This document shows, piece by piece, positions 17,358 to 25,758 of a DNA stretch of 64,000 nt (positions within the stretch are counted from its first letter, which is position 1; every line of letters begins with the position of its first letter). Where the stretch lies: assembly GCF_900217815.1 (NCBI RefSeq), contig NZ_OBMT01000017.1, forward strand, positions 1-64,000, read 5' to 3'. The notes beneath the pieces are model-generated. The model was not told the DNA's origin. It worked only from the letters and a program-made list of their open reading frames with translations, and made no database searches. A program made the translations under genes and the position numbers. The DNA comes from Rhodobacter maris (GTDB lineage Bacteria > Pseudomonadota > Alphaproteobacteria > Rhodobacterales > Rhodobacteraceae).

Positions 17358-17918
17358 TCAGCCCAGCTTGATGGTCGTGTCGTCGACGAAGGCCGCGACC
17401 GGGATATCGAGGTTGCGCGGCGCGGGGCCCTTGCGGATGCGGCCGGCCGAGTCGTAGTGCGAGCCGTGGCAGGGGCAGAACCAGCCGCCGAAATCGCCCG
17501 AAGCGCCGCCCATCGGCACACAGCCGAGGTGGGTGCAAACCCCGAGCATCACCAGCCATTCGCCCGCCTCGTCGAGGGTGCGGTTCTGGTCGGTGGCCTC
17601 GGCGCCCGGCTTGTTGGCGTTTTCGGCCGATTTGTCGCGCAGCGCCTCGAGCGGCACGGACCGCGCCAGGTCGATATCTTTCTGGTCACGACGACGGATG
17701 AAGACGGGCTTGCCGCGCCATTTCACCGTCAGTTGCGTGCCCACCTCGACGCTCGACACGTCGACAAAAATCGATGCGAGTGCCTTGACGTCGGCCGAAG
17801 CGTTCATCTGGTTGATCAGCGGCCAGATGGCCGCCCCTGCCGCCACGACCCCCGTCGCGGCGGTGGCATGGTAGAGGAAATCCCTCCGAGTGCCTTCGTA
17901 GTCTTCTGCGTGGGACAC
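17358..17918 (-). CDS. petA: Rieske iron-sulfur subunit of the bc1 complex
   Basis: A 186-residue protein with a twin-Arg N-terminus (TRRDFLYHA at about 10-18) and one membrane anchor, as expected for Tat export. CTHLGC and CPCHGSHYD bind the 2Fe-2S cluster by two Cys and two His. A GTG start at 17918 is chosen: it has GGGAGAAG upstream and gives the N-terminus [14 protein letters not shown], matching the family. Compared with the R. capsulatus protein as I remember it (191 residues), the loop before GEWLVMLG is about five residues shorter. Confidence 0.96.
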   Translation of the reverse strand: MSHAEDYEGTRRDFLYHATAATGVVAAGAAIWPLINQMNASADVKALASIFVDVSSVEVGTQLTVKWRGKPVFIRRRDQKDIDLARSVPLEALRDKSAENANKPGAEATDQNRTLDEAGEWLVMLGVCTHLGCVPMGGASGDFGGWFCPCHGSHYDSAGRIRKGPAPRNLDIPVAAFVDDTTIKLG

Positions 17919-18134
17919 GTGTCTTCTCCCTTCCCGAACTTGAATGACAAGCCGATGCGCCATTGCAGGCCGCACGGGGTGCGGCCAAACATGGCTTTCC
18001 GTTTAACGCCGGCGCCTTTGTCAGTCCAGCAGACAATCACAATGGGGTGGGGCGAAATGCCGCAAGATCGGCCGAGTCGCGCTTTTATGTCGCTGCCTCA
18101 TGGGCTTGGTTGGGCGGTCACGGCGCAGAATTGC

Positions 18135-18845
18135 TTAATCCGGCGCCAGCATATATCCCGCCCCACGCACCGTCTGCAAATAGCGCGGCTCACGCGGATC
18201 GGGCTCGATCTTGCGCCGGAGCCGGGTGATCTGCACATCGACCGCGCGGTCGCCCGCGCCGTCCTCGGCTCCGGCCGCGCGGTCGCGGCCAAGCTCCTCG
18301 ATCAGATCTGTGCGCCCGATCACTTCGCCGGCCCGTGCCGCAAAGATTCGCATCAGCGCCGCCTCAGTCGCGGTGAGCCGGACCAGCGCCTCTCCCTGCC
18401 AGAGTTCGCCGCGCTCCAGCTCGTAGCGCAGCGGGCCGAGGCTGATGAATTTCGGACCACGCGCCACCGCCTCTGGCACGCGCCGCAGAATTGCATTGAT
18501 GCGCAATAAAAGTTCTTTCGGTTCAAAGGGCTTGGGCAGGTAGTCATCCGCCCCTGCCTCAAGTCCCTCGATCCGGTCGCGGGTCTCGCCGCGGGCGGTG
18601 AGCAGAAGGATCGGAGTTGCGATCCTGGTGCGCAGATCGCGTGTGAGCGAGAGCCCGTCTTCGCCGGGCATCATCACATCAAGCACGATCAGGTTGAACT
18701 CGAGCCCGGCGAGGAGTTTGCGCGCATGCGCCGCATCGCGCGCGGCGGTTACGAGAAAGCCGCTGCGGATCAGGAACTTCTGCAACAGCCCGCGGATCCG
18801 CTCGTCGTCATCGACGATCAGGAGATGCGGAGGTGCGGCGCTCAT
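18135..18845 (-). CDS. petR: OmpR-family response regulator PetR
   Basis: The 236-residue regulator has a receiver domain (about 7-120) with the acidic pair DDDE, the phosphoacceptor Asp in LNLIVLDVMMPGEDG and the conserved Lys in DDYLPKPF. A winged helix DNA-binding domain follows (about 135-232, with TRLRRKIEPDPREPRYLQTVRGAGY). The order petP-petR-petABC is described in R. capsulatus, where petR mutants lose cytochrome bc1 synthesis or growth. Its ATG overlaps the petP stop by four bases. No sensor kinase is adjacent. Confidence 0.93.
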   Translation of the reverse strand: MSAAPPHLLIVDDDERIRGLLQKFLIRSGFLVTAARDAAHARKLLAGLEFNLIVLDVMMPGEDGLSLTRDLRTRIATPILLLTARGETRDRIEGLEAGADDYLPKPFEPKELLLRINAILRRVPEAVARGPKFISLGPLRYELERGELWQGEALVRLTATEAALMRIFAARAGEVIGRTDLIEELGRDRAAGAEDGAGDRAVDVQITRLRRKIEPDPREPRYLQTVRGAGYMLAPD

Positions 18846-19342
18846 GCGTCGTCCTTCAGCATCTGGTAATGGCGGCGCAGGTTGGGGTCCATCATCGCTT
18901 CCAGCACCTGCCGGAATCCGGCCACAGCCTGCGGTCCGGCGGCGCGATAAGCGGCGCGCATGCGCGCCCGCTGCGCCTCTGTCAGCGCCCGCTCCAGCGC
19001 CTCTCCCGCCTCGGTGAGAAAAAGATGCCGCTCGCGCTTGTCGCGCTTGCCGACCCGGCTCTCGACCAACCCGTCCTCGATCAGCGTGCGCAACACCCGG
19101 TTCAGGCTTTGCTTCGTCACCCCCAGCACCGAGATCAGCGTCGTCACCGTAAGCCCCGGCTCGCGGTTGATGAAGTGGATCGCACGGTGATGCGCTCGGC
19201 CGTAATCATGCTTCGCCAGGATCCGGTCCGGATCGGCGGTGAAGCCGCGATAGGCAAAGAACATCGCTTCGATGCCCTTGCGCAATTGCTCGTCGGTCAG
19301 AAACAGGAGCGTTTCGCCCCCGGGTGCCCCGGTATCGGCCAT
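18842..19342 (-). CDS. petP: MarR-family regulator PetP
   Basis: A 166-residue winged-helix protein. LTVTTLISVLGVTKQSLNRVLRTLIEDGLV is the MarR HTH and GKRDKRERHLFLTEAGEALE the wing and following helix. The start at 19342 has a GAGGATC Shine-Dalgarno and is preferred over the upstream ATG. It is translationally coupled to petR and divergent from ilvE. In R. capsulatus petP is the partner gene of petR, not a sensor kinase. Two TTGCGCAA palindromes in the shared upstream region are candidate operators. Confidence 0.92.
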   Translation of the reverse strand: MADTGAPGGETLLFLTDEQLRKGIEAMFFAYRGFTADPDRILAKHDYGRAHHRAIHFINREPGLTVTTLISVLGVTKQSLNRVLRTLIEDGLVESRVGKRDKRERHLFLTEAGEALERALTEAQRARMRAAYRAAGPQAVAGFRQVLEAMMDPNLRRHYQMLKDDA

Positions 19343-19417
19343 GTGATCCTCGCTTTTTGCCTTTTTAGGGCAGCCTTGTTGACTTTCCAAGAATCAATTG
19401 TTACCGAAGCGCAGAAA

Positions 19418-19457
19418 TTGCGCAACATTATGTCCGAGGCGGCCCTAATTTGCGCAA
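19418..19457. promoter_or_regulatory. paired TTGCGCAA palindromes between petP and ilvE
   Basis: Perfect 8-base palindromes at 19418-19425 and 19450-19457 are flanked by A/T tracts and their centres are 32 bases apart, three helical turns. They lie between the divergent starts of petP (19342) and ilvE (19491). MarR and Lrp regulators bind such dyads; which protein binds here is inference. Confidence 0.5.
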
Positions 19458-19490
19458 TTTGTGAAAACCGAGGCTCGATAGGAGGGCGAA

Positions 19491-20360
19491 ATGACCGGTG
19501 CATATGACGATCGTGACGGCACGATCTGGATGGATGGCAAATTGATCGAATGGCGCGATGCAAAGGTCCACATCCTGACCCATGCACTGCATTACGCCTC
19601 GGCCGTCTTCGAGGGCGAGCGCTGCTACGACGGCAAGATCTTCAAGGGCGTGGAACACTCGCAACGGCTGCGCCATTCGGCGGAACTGCTGGACATGGAA
19701 GTGCCCTATTCGGTGGAAGAGATCGAAGCCGCGAAATACGCGATGCTGAAGGCGAATGGCTGGACCAATGCCTATGTGCGCGTGCTGGCGTGGCGCGGGG
19801 CGGGCGAAGACATGGGGGTCTCGGCGCGGCGCAACCCGGTGCGGATGGCGGTCGCGGGCTGGGAATGGGGCAACTACTACGGTGATGCGAAGATGAAGGG
19901 CGCGAAGCTCGACATCTCGAAATGGCGCCGCCCCGATCCGCTGACGATCCCCTCGGCGGCGAAGGCCTCGGGGCTCTACATGATCTGCACCATGTCCAAG
20001 CATGCCGCCGAGGCAAAGGGCTGCTCGGACGCGCTGATGATGGATTACCGCGGCTATGTGGCCGAGGCGACCGGGGCGAACGTGTTCTTCGTCAAGGATG
20101 GCGAGGTGCATACGCCGCTGCCGGATTGCTTCCTCAATGGCATCACCCGGCAGACCGTGATTGCGATGATGCGCGAGAAAGGCATCACCGTGCATGAGCG
20201 TCACATCGAGCCGGTGGAACTGGCAGGCTTCGAGCAATGCTGGCTGACCGGCACGGCCGCCGAAGTGACGCCGGTGGGGCAGATCGGCGAGTTCCGCTTT
20301 GACGTGGGTGCGCTCACCCGCGATGTGGCGCAAAGCTACGAAAAACTCGTGCGCGCCTGA
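19491..20360 (+). CDS. ilvE: branched-chain amino-acid aminotransferase
   Basis: A 289-residue fold-type IV PLP enzyme that interconverts Leu, Ile, Val and their 2-keto acids using glutamate. Family signatures include HYASAVFEGERCY near 36-48, NAYVRVLAWRG, and the PLP region with EATGANVFFVKDGEVHTP followed by FLNGITRQTVI. TAAEVTPV near the C-terminus holds the phosphate group. AGGAGGG lies just before the ATG. D-amino-acid transaminases share the fold, but the length and N-terminal signature favour IlvE. Confidence 0.93.
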   Translation: MTGAYDDRDGTIWMDGKLIEWRDAKVHILTHALHYASAVFEGERCYDGKIFKGVEHSQRLRHSAELLDMEVPYSVEEIEAAKYAMLKANGWTNAYVRVLAWRGAGEDMGVSARRNPVRMAVAGWEWGNYYGDAKMKGAKLDISKWRRPDPLTIPSAAKASGLYMICTMSKHAAEAKGCSDALMMDYRGYVAEATGANVFFVKDGEVHTPLPDCFLNGITRQTVIAMMREKGITVHERHIEPVELAGFEQCWLTGTAAEVTPVGQIGEFRFDVGALTRDVAQSYEKLVRA

Positions 20361-20379
20361 GACGCGGGCCCGAAACAAC

Positions 20380-20501
20380 ACCGCCTGTCGACCCCGAAGA
20401 GTCGGCAGGCGGCGCTCGCCACCTTCCCGGCCCGAAAGCCGGGGTTCGAGGATAAAGGCTGGACCGAGCAACCCGGAGGCACGTCGATGACGTGCCTTTT
20501 T
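20380..20501 (+). terminator. structured ilvE 3' region with intrinsic terminator
   Basis: Three hairpins follow the ilvE stop: a 10-bp stem near 20382-20411, a CCGGC/GCCGG stem near 20427-20443, and a perfect 9-bp AGGCACGTC/GACGTGCCT stem at 20477-20497 followed by five T residues, which is the terminator proper. Confidence 0.75.
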
Positions 20502-20634
20502 CATTGCCAAGAACGAAAACCCTGCCTCCGGTATGGACGCAGATTTGCACAAATGCTCCAAGATAGGCGCCGATAGAGCACTCAGACGCTATCGACGCCG
20601 GATCTGTCCCGGCGGGGTCGGATCGTCCCCGGGT

Positions 20635-20829
20635 TCAGCCTTCCGCCTTGGCGTCCTCACGGTCAATGCGCAGGAACTCCCGCACCTTCGCCGCCCCGCG
20701 CTCGGCGGGCCGTTGCGCAAGGGTTTCCACGGCGGGATGCACGCCATCCTTGCGGTCGATGTCGAGGAATTGCTGCGTGCGGCTGCCTTCGGCCTGCGGC
20801 GCGGCATGGTCGATGATGTGACGGGTCAT
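20635..20829 (-). CDS. small hypothetical protein with internal repeat
   Basis: A 64-residue hydrophilic protein starting MTRHIIDHA. The ATG at 20829 has a full GGAGG Shine-Dalgarno at ideal spacing, better than the ATG 21 bases upstream. Two related segments, QQFLDIDRKDGVHPAVE and REFLRIDREDAKAE, separated by about 27 residues, suggest an internal duplication. There is no signal or membrane segment. Function is unknown. Confidence 0.65.
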   Translation of the reverse strand: MTRHIIDHAAPQAEGSRTQQFLDIDRKDGVHPAVETLAQRPAERGAAKVREFLRIDREDAKAEG

Positions 20830-20934
20830 GTCTGCCTCCTCCAACTTCATCGCTTGAACCCTAGCACAGAATCGCGCCCGGGTCTTTGCGCTCGGTCATG
20901 GTAGGGCAAGAAATTGCGCATCGGCCGTGCGGCT

Positions 20935-21897
20935 TCAGCCGCCGCTCACTCCGCTCGTCGCCTTGCGCACGCGTTTGCGCTCAAGCCCGAGCCGGTGTTC
21001 GCGCCAGATGATCATCACCCCCGCGATCATGATCAGCCCCGCGCCGCCGAGCATCCAGACCGTCGGCACCTCCCCAAAGAGCCAGTAGCCGATGCCGAGC
21101 GCGAAGAGCATCGAAGCGTAATCGAAGGGCGCGATGATCGAGGCATCGGCGAAACGGTAGGAGGAGGTGAGCAGGATCTGCCCGAGCCCGCCCAGAAAAC
21201 CGCAGGAGATCAGCAAGATTGCCTCGGTTGGTCGCGGCATCACCCAGCCGAAGGGAAGCGTGATCAGCGAAAGCGTGGTCGAGGTGATCGAGAACCAGAA
21301 CACGATGGCGGACGTGCGTTCTGTTGCCACCATTTTGCGGATGAAGACCTGCGCCAGCGCGGCAAACGTGGCTCCCATCACCACGACCATCGCGCCAAAG
21401 GCCTGCGCGGTATTCTCTCCTTCGACCTCGCCCAGCCGCGGCCAGAGCACGATCAGCACGCCCACGAGCCCGACGGCGACCGCCGAAAGGCGGAACGCCC
21501 GCACCTGCTCGCCCAGAAACATCGCGGCGAAGATCACCACAAGAAGCGGCGTCGCATAGCCTAGCGCCGTCACCTCGGGCAGCGGCAGAAAGGCGAGCCC
21601 GGCAAAGCCAAGCCCCATCGCCGAGGTGCCCGCAACCCCGCGCCAGACATGGCCAAGCGGGTTTTGCACCTTCAGCCCGACATGCAGTTCGCGCCGCCAG
21701 GCCAGCCACCCAAGGATCACCGGCAGCGCGAAAAAGGAGCGGAAAAACACCGACTCGCCGGGCGGAACATGGTCCGAGACGACCTTGATCAGGCTCGACA
21801 TGGCGATGAAAACGAGCACCGAGCAGAGCTTGAGCATGATCCCGGTGACGGGGCTCGGGTGCAGGCCAGCGGCGGCGGGGGGAGGGGCGGAAGACAT
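20935..21897 (-). CDS. EamA/DMT-superfamily transporter
   Basis: This 320-residue protein has ten hydrophobic segments forming two EamA repeats (about 15-150 and 165-300). The first holds FFRSFFALPVILGWLAW and LPLPEVTALGYATPLLVV, typical of the RhaT/YdcZ-like exporter group; the second begins after the GENTAQAFGAM linker. Members export or import metabolites such as amino acids, carnitine or riboflavin. The substrate cannot be inferred here. The C-terminal tail is basic. Confidence 0.85.
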   Translation of the reverse strand: MSSAPPPAAAGLHPSPVTGIMLKLCSVLVFIAMSSLIKVVSDHVPPGESVFFRSFFALPVILGWLAWRRELHVGLKVQNPLGHVWRGVAGTSAMGLGFAGLAFLPLPEVTALGYATPLLVVIFAAMFLGEQVRAFRLSAVAVGLVGVLIVLWPRLGEVEGENTAQAFGAMVVVMGATFAALAQVFIRKMVATERTSAIVFWFSITSTTLSLITLPFGWVMPRPTEAILLISCGFLGGLGQILLTSSYRFADASIIAPFDYASMLFALGIGYWLFGEVPTVWMLGGAGLIMIAGVMIIWREHRLGLERKRVRKATSGVSGG

Positions 21898-21934
21898 GCG
21901 TGAAAGCTAACGCATTGACCGTCGAAGGAAAGGG

Positions 21935-22984
21935 TCAATCGTGCCCGATTGTCGCAAGCCGCGCGCATGCCCAGCTTGCGGCCTCTGCAACGCTGGGCTC
22001 GGGGTCGGCGGTGAGGGCGCGAGCAAAGGGAAGGAGATCTGGCAGGCCGGAGTTCCCCGCCGCGTAAAGCGCGTTGCGCACCAGCCGGTCGCGGCCGATG
22101 CGCTTGATCGGCGAGCTGGCAAAGCGGGCGCGGAAGGCGGTATCGTCGAGCGCGAGCAGCTCGGCAAGGGGCGGGGTGCCGTGGCGGGTGGCATAGCCGA
22201 TGTCGCGCGCGGTCACGGCGAACTTGTTCCACGGGCAGGCGGCAAGGCAATCGTCGCAGCCGTAAATGCGGTTGCCGAGGAGCGGGCGGAGCGCCGGTTC
22301 GACCGGGCCGCGATGCTCGATCGTGAGATAAGAAATGCAGCGGCGCGCATCAATGCGGTAGGGCGCGGGGAAAGCGCCGGTCGGGCAGGCGTCGAGGCAG
22401 GCGGTGCAGGAGCCGCAATGGCTCACGTCGGGTGCGTCGGGCGGCAGTTCAAGCGTGGTGAAAAGCGCGCCAAGGAAAAACCAGTTGCCGAGATCACGGG
22501 CCAGAAGATTGGTATGCTTGCCCTGCCAGCCGAGCCCCGCGGCCTCGGCCAGCGGCTTTTCCATCACCGGGGCGGTGTCGACGAAAACCTTGATCTCGCA
22601 GGGCTCCTCGGCAATCAGCCAGCGCCCGAGCCGCTTGAGGCGTCGTTTCACGAGGTCATGGTAATCCTTGCCCTGTGCATAGACCGAGATCGCGCCAGCC
22701 TCTTTTACCGCCGTCGCGGCGCGCGGGTCGGCCTCGGGGGTGTAGTTCTCGGCAAGCATGATCACCGAGCGCGCCTCGGGCCAGAGCGCGGCGGGGTTGG
22801 CGCGCCACGCCATCCGCTCGGCCATCCAGCCCATCTGCCCGTGATGGCCCGCAGCAACAAAGCCCGCCAGATCTGCGGGCAGGTCCGGGCGGGAATCGGG
22901 CCGCGTGATGCGCGCTTTTGCAAAGCCCTCGGCGAGAGCCTGCGCGATCAACCGGGTCTTCAGCCGTTCCAGAGGAGCCTCCAT
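21935..22984 (-). CDS. queG: epoxyqueuosine reductase
   Basis: The 349-residue enzyme carries out the last step of queuosine synthesis in tRNA, reducing epoxyqueuosine with a cobalamin and two 4Fe-4S clusters. [16 protein letters not shown] and [13 protein letters not shown] are the ferredoxin-like cluster motifs; [27 protein letters not shown] is the QueG signature ahead of them. The C-terminal HEAT-like repeats start near [11 protein letters not shown]. The start MEAPLERLK at 22984 is chosen because upstream residues look non-coding. It is transcribed away from the divergent gbcA-like gene. Confidence 0.93.
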   Translation of the reverse strand: MEAPLERLKTRLIAQALAEGFAKARITRPDSRPDLPADLAGFVAAGHHGQMGWMAERMAWRANPAALWPEARSVIMLAENYTPEADPRAATAVKEAGAISVYAQGKDYHDLVKRRLKRLGRWLIAEEPCEIKVFVDTAPVMEKPLAEAAGLGWQGKHTNLLARDLGNWFFLGALFTTLELPPDAPDVSHCGSCTACLDACPTGAFPAPYRIDARRCISYLTIEHRGPVEPALRPLLGNRIYGCDDCLAACPWNKFAVTARDIGYATRHGTPPLAELLALDDTAFRARFASSPIKRIGRDRLVRNALYAAGNSGLPDLLPFARALTADPEPSVAEAASWACARLATIGHD

Positions 22985-23349
22985 CTCTTCGCCCCGCCAT
23001 AAGCGATCTGGCCGGCCCCGGAAACACGTTCCCGTGCGCAATCGCGGGCTTGTCTTTTCCTGGCCTCATCATGTCGGATTCGCGCGACGTATGATGCGAC
23101 AATATGTCAATCTCTTCGCATAGGGGAGCCGGCCGCAGAGCCGGAACTGGCACGCCGGCGCAGAACCGGCACATTGGCGCAAAGAGACAGCGGAAGGGGC
23201 AGCATGCACCCGGGCCGAACGGCTCGGTCTGTGCCGCATGCCCGGGGAGACCCGCCTTTTGCGCCCGCTCGCCGCGCCCCGAAACCGCCGGGCCGCAAGG
23301 TCCAGATGAAGCCAGCACCTGCGGGGAGGCAGGGCAAGTGAGGTGACAG
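22985..23349. other. 365-base divergent regulatory region with repeats, queG/gbcA-like
   Basis: No gene is seen. TGTCG (23072-23076) and CGACA (23097-23101) form an interrupted dyad. From about 23133 two imperfect copies of a 24-base unit follow (GCAGAGCCGG and GCAGAACCGG cores), and further hairpins lie near 23210-23265. It may hold the gbcA-like promoter, an operator and a structured leader. Confidence 0.45.
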
Positions 23350-24591
23350 ATGCTTGAAGCGTCCGAAATCCGCGCGGAGCTTTCCGCCCGCCGCAAGAAT
23401 TACTCCCTGTCCCGCGCGCTTTACTGCGACGAAGGCGTGTTCGGGACCGATCTTGAGCAGATCTTTTACCGGGAATGGCTGTTCGCGCTGCCCGCCTGCC
23501 AACTGGTGAAGGCGGGGGATTACGCCACGCTGCAGGTGGGCGCCTATCCGGTGATCGTGGTGCGCGGGGCGGATGGCATGATCCGCGCCTTCCACAACGT
23601 CTGCCGCCACCGCGGCCAGCGGCTTTGCGCCAAGGCCACCGGCACAACGCCGAAGCTTGTTTGCCCCTATCACCAATGGACCTATGACCTTGACGGAAAA
23701 CTCCTCTGGGCCAAGGACATGCAGGAGGATTTCGAGCCCGGCAAACACGGGCTGAAAAAGGTGCATTGCATCGACATTGGCGGCATGGTCTTCGTGTGCC
23801 TGGCCGATGTGCCGCCCGCGATTGCGGATCTTGCAGGCACGCTCGGGCGCTACCTCGCCCCCGCCGGGCTGAAAAACGCCCGCGTCGCCCATGTCTCGAC
23901 CATCGTCGAGAAGGGCAACTGGAAGCTCGTGATCGAGAACAACCGCGAATGCTACCATTGCGGCGGCTCGCATCCTTCGCTGTGCCGCACCTATTCGGAC
24001 AACCCGCGCATGACGGCGATGGAAGGCCCGGAGGCCGCGAGCCCCGACATTCTTGCGCATTGGCAGCGTTGCGAGGCGGCGGGCCTGCCCTCGCGCTTCA
24101 TCCATCATCCGAAAATGCAGTGGCGCCTTGCGCGCATCCCGCTGCTCAATCAGGCCGAGAGCTACACCATGAGCACCAAGGCCGCGGTGAAGGGCAAGCG
24201 CATGGGCGAGATGCCCTTCAACGATGCCGGAAGCCTGCTCTTCTTCCATTATCCCAACACCTGGAACCACTTCCTCGCCGATCATGCGATCGTGTTCCGC
24301 GTGCTGCCGATCTCGGCCACCGAAACCGAGGTGACAACAACCTGGCTCGTGCCGGGCGATGCCGTCGAGGGGGTGGATTACGACCTGAAGGAACTGACCG
24401 AGGTCTGGATGGCGACCAATGACGAGGACCGTCAGGTGGTCGAGGAAAATCAGGCCGGCATTCGCTCGCCCGCCTATGAGCCCGGCCCCTATTCGCTGGT
24501 GCAGGAAGAAGGCGTGATCCAGTTCGTCGACTGGTATTGCGACACGCTCACCGCGCGGCTCGGCCCCGCGCCTGCCGTGGCGGCCGAATAG
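23350..24591 (+). CDS. Rieske-type aromatic-ring-hydroxylating oxygenase, glycine betaine monooxygenase (GbcA)-like
   Basis: A 413-residue oxygenase component. The Rieske site is CRHRG (about residues 86-90) with CPYHQWTYD (about 105-113). The catalytic domain has NNRECYHCGGSHPSLC, in which the bridging acidic residue and the His pair of the mononuclear iron centre lie. The NNRECYHC pattern is typical of the GbcA/stachydrine/carnitine monooxygenase group that demethylates quaternary amines rather than of aromatic dioxygenases. The reductase starts at the base after the stop codon. Glycine betaine is the most likely substrate by family, but carnitine or stachydrine cannot be excluded. Confidence 0.8.
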   Translation: MLEASEIRAELSARRKNYSLSRALYCDEGVFGTDLEQIFYREWLFALPACQLVKAGDYATLQVGAYPVIVVRGADGMIRAFHNVCRHRGQRLCAKATGTTPKLVCPYHQWTYDLDGKLLWAKDMQEDFEPGKHGLKKVHCIDIGGMVFVCLADVPPAIADLAGTLGRYLAPAGLKNARVAHVSTIVEKGNWKLVIENNRECYHCGGSHPSLCRTYSDNPRMTAMEGPEAASPDILAHWQRCEAAGLPSRFIHHPKMQWRLARIPLLNQAESYTMSTKAAVKGKRMGEMPFNDAGSLLFFHYPNTWNHFLADHAIVFRVLPISATETEVTTTWLVPGDAVEGVDYDLKELTEVWMATNDEDRQVVEENQAGIRSPAYEPGPYSLVQEEGVIQFVDWYCDTLTARLGPAPAVAAE

Positions 24592-25656
24592 ATGCGGCGC
24601 CAGAACTGGGCTGGCGCGCCCTGGAACGACGCCGAACTGCTCGAATGCGCGATGGTGGTCCCCGAGACCCGTGACAGCGCCACAATCACCTTCCGCGCGC
24701 CTTCGGGCGCGTGGTTTGACTACATGGCGGGGCAGTTCCTGACCTTTGATCTGCCGGTGCCGGGCAATCCGGTCTCGCGCAGCTACACGATCTCGTCCTC
24801 GCCCTCGCGCCCGCTGTCGCTCTCGATCACCGTGAAAGCGCAGCCCGGCTCGATCGGCTCGCGCTGGATGATCGACCAGCTCAAGCCCGGCATGCAGTTG
24901 CGCGCCCGCGGCCCGATGGGGGCGTTCAGCGCGCAATTGCACCCGGCGCGCAAATACCTGTTCATCTCGGCGGGCTCGGGCATCACGCCGATGATGTCGA
25001 TGACCACCTGGGCCTGGGACAGCGGCGAGATGCCGGACATCGTCTTTGTCCATGCCGCGCGCCGCCCCTCGGAGATCATCTTCCGCAACCGGCTGGAGCA
25101 ATTCGCCGCCCGCGTGCCGGGGCTGCAATTGCGCTTCACCGTCAAGGAGCCCGATCCGTTCTCGGTCTGGCATGGCCATCACGGACGGCTCAACCAGATC
25201 ATGCTTGGTCTGATGGCGCCCGATTACCTTGAGCGCGAGGTGTTCTGCTGCGGCCCCGAGCCCTTCATGCAGGCCGTGCGCGAGATCCTCGGCACCATCG
25301 GCTTTGACATGAGCCGCTATCATCAGGAGAGCTTCGGCCCGCCCGAGATCCCGTTCGATCCGGGCGCGGAGGCGGCGGAGATCGCGGCCTCGGGCGACAG
25401 CGAGATCCATTTCGCCGCCTCGGGCGTGCGCGAGCCCTGCACCGAAGACGAGACCGTGCTTGCGGTTGCCAAGCGCGCCGGGCTCAACATCCCGTCGGGG
25501 TGCAATTTCGGGCTGTGCGGCACCTGCAAGGTGAAAAAGACCGAAGGCGAGGTGCAGATGGTCCACAACGGCGGCATCTCGGACGACGAGATTGCCGCGG
25601 GCTATATTCTGGCCTGCTGCTCGCGCCCGAGGGGCGCGGTGGCGGTCGAGGTCTGA
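24592..25656 (+). CDS. oxygenase reductase with FAD, NAD and 2Fe-2S domains (GbcB-like)
   Basis: The 354-residue electron donor to the oxygenase. RSYTISSSPS (about 60-69) is the FAD-binding strand, ISAGSGITPMMSM (about 123-135) the NAD(P)-binding loop, and FCCGPEPFMQAV the C-terminal part of the nucleotide fold. A plant-type ferredoxin domain ends the protein, with CNFGLCGTCK and a distant Cys binding the 2Fe-2S cluster. The ATG immediately follows the oxygenase stop (TAG-ATG), indicating one operon. Confidence 0.87.
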   Translation: MRRQNWAGAPWNDAELLECAMVVPETRDSATITFRAPSGAWFDYMAGQFLTFDLPVPGNPVSRSYTISSSPSRPLSLSITVKAQPGSIGSRWMIDQLKPGMQLRARGPMGAFSAQLHPARKYLFISAGSGITPMMSMTTWAWDSGEMPDIVFVHAARRPSEIIFRNRLEQFAARVPGLQLRFTVKEPDPFSVWHGHHGRLNQIMLGLMAPDYLEREVFCCGPEPFMQAVREILGTIGFDMSRYHQESFGPPEIPFDPGAEAAEIAASGDSEIHFAASGVREPCTEDETVLAVAKRAGLNIPSGCNFGLCGTCKVKKTEGEVQMVHNGGISDDEIAAGYILACCSRPRGAVAVEV

Positions 25657-25758
25657 GCCCGGGCGCCCCCGGTGCCAGCCCCTGTCGGCGCGCTTTGACG
25701 TAGCCGCCGGCAGGGGAATTCCCGTCGCTCTTGCGGCAGCCCGATCAAGGCAGGTGGG

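Noticed and set aside
14905-17457. An 850-codon open frame on the plus strand opposite petABC
   Set aside because: It is antisense to three certain cytochrome bc1 genes, is rich in His/Arg/Gly as expected of GC-rich shadow frames, and has no domain.
22985-23349. Glycine or SAM riboswitch upstream of the GbcA-like gene
   Set aside because: The conserved cores of these riboswitches could not be found; only unassigned repeats and hairpins are present.
23107-25566. An 819-codon open frame on the minus strand opposite the gbcAB-like genes
   Set aside because: Shadow of two well-supported enzymes; composition is typical of the reverse frame of high-GC coding DNA.
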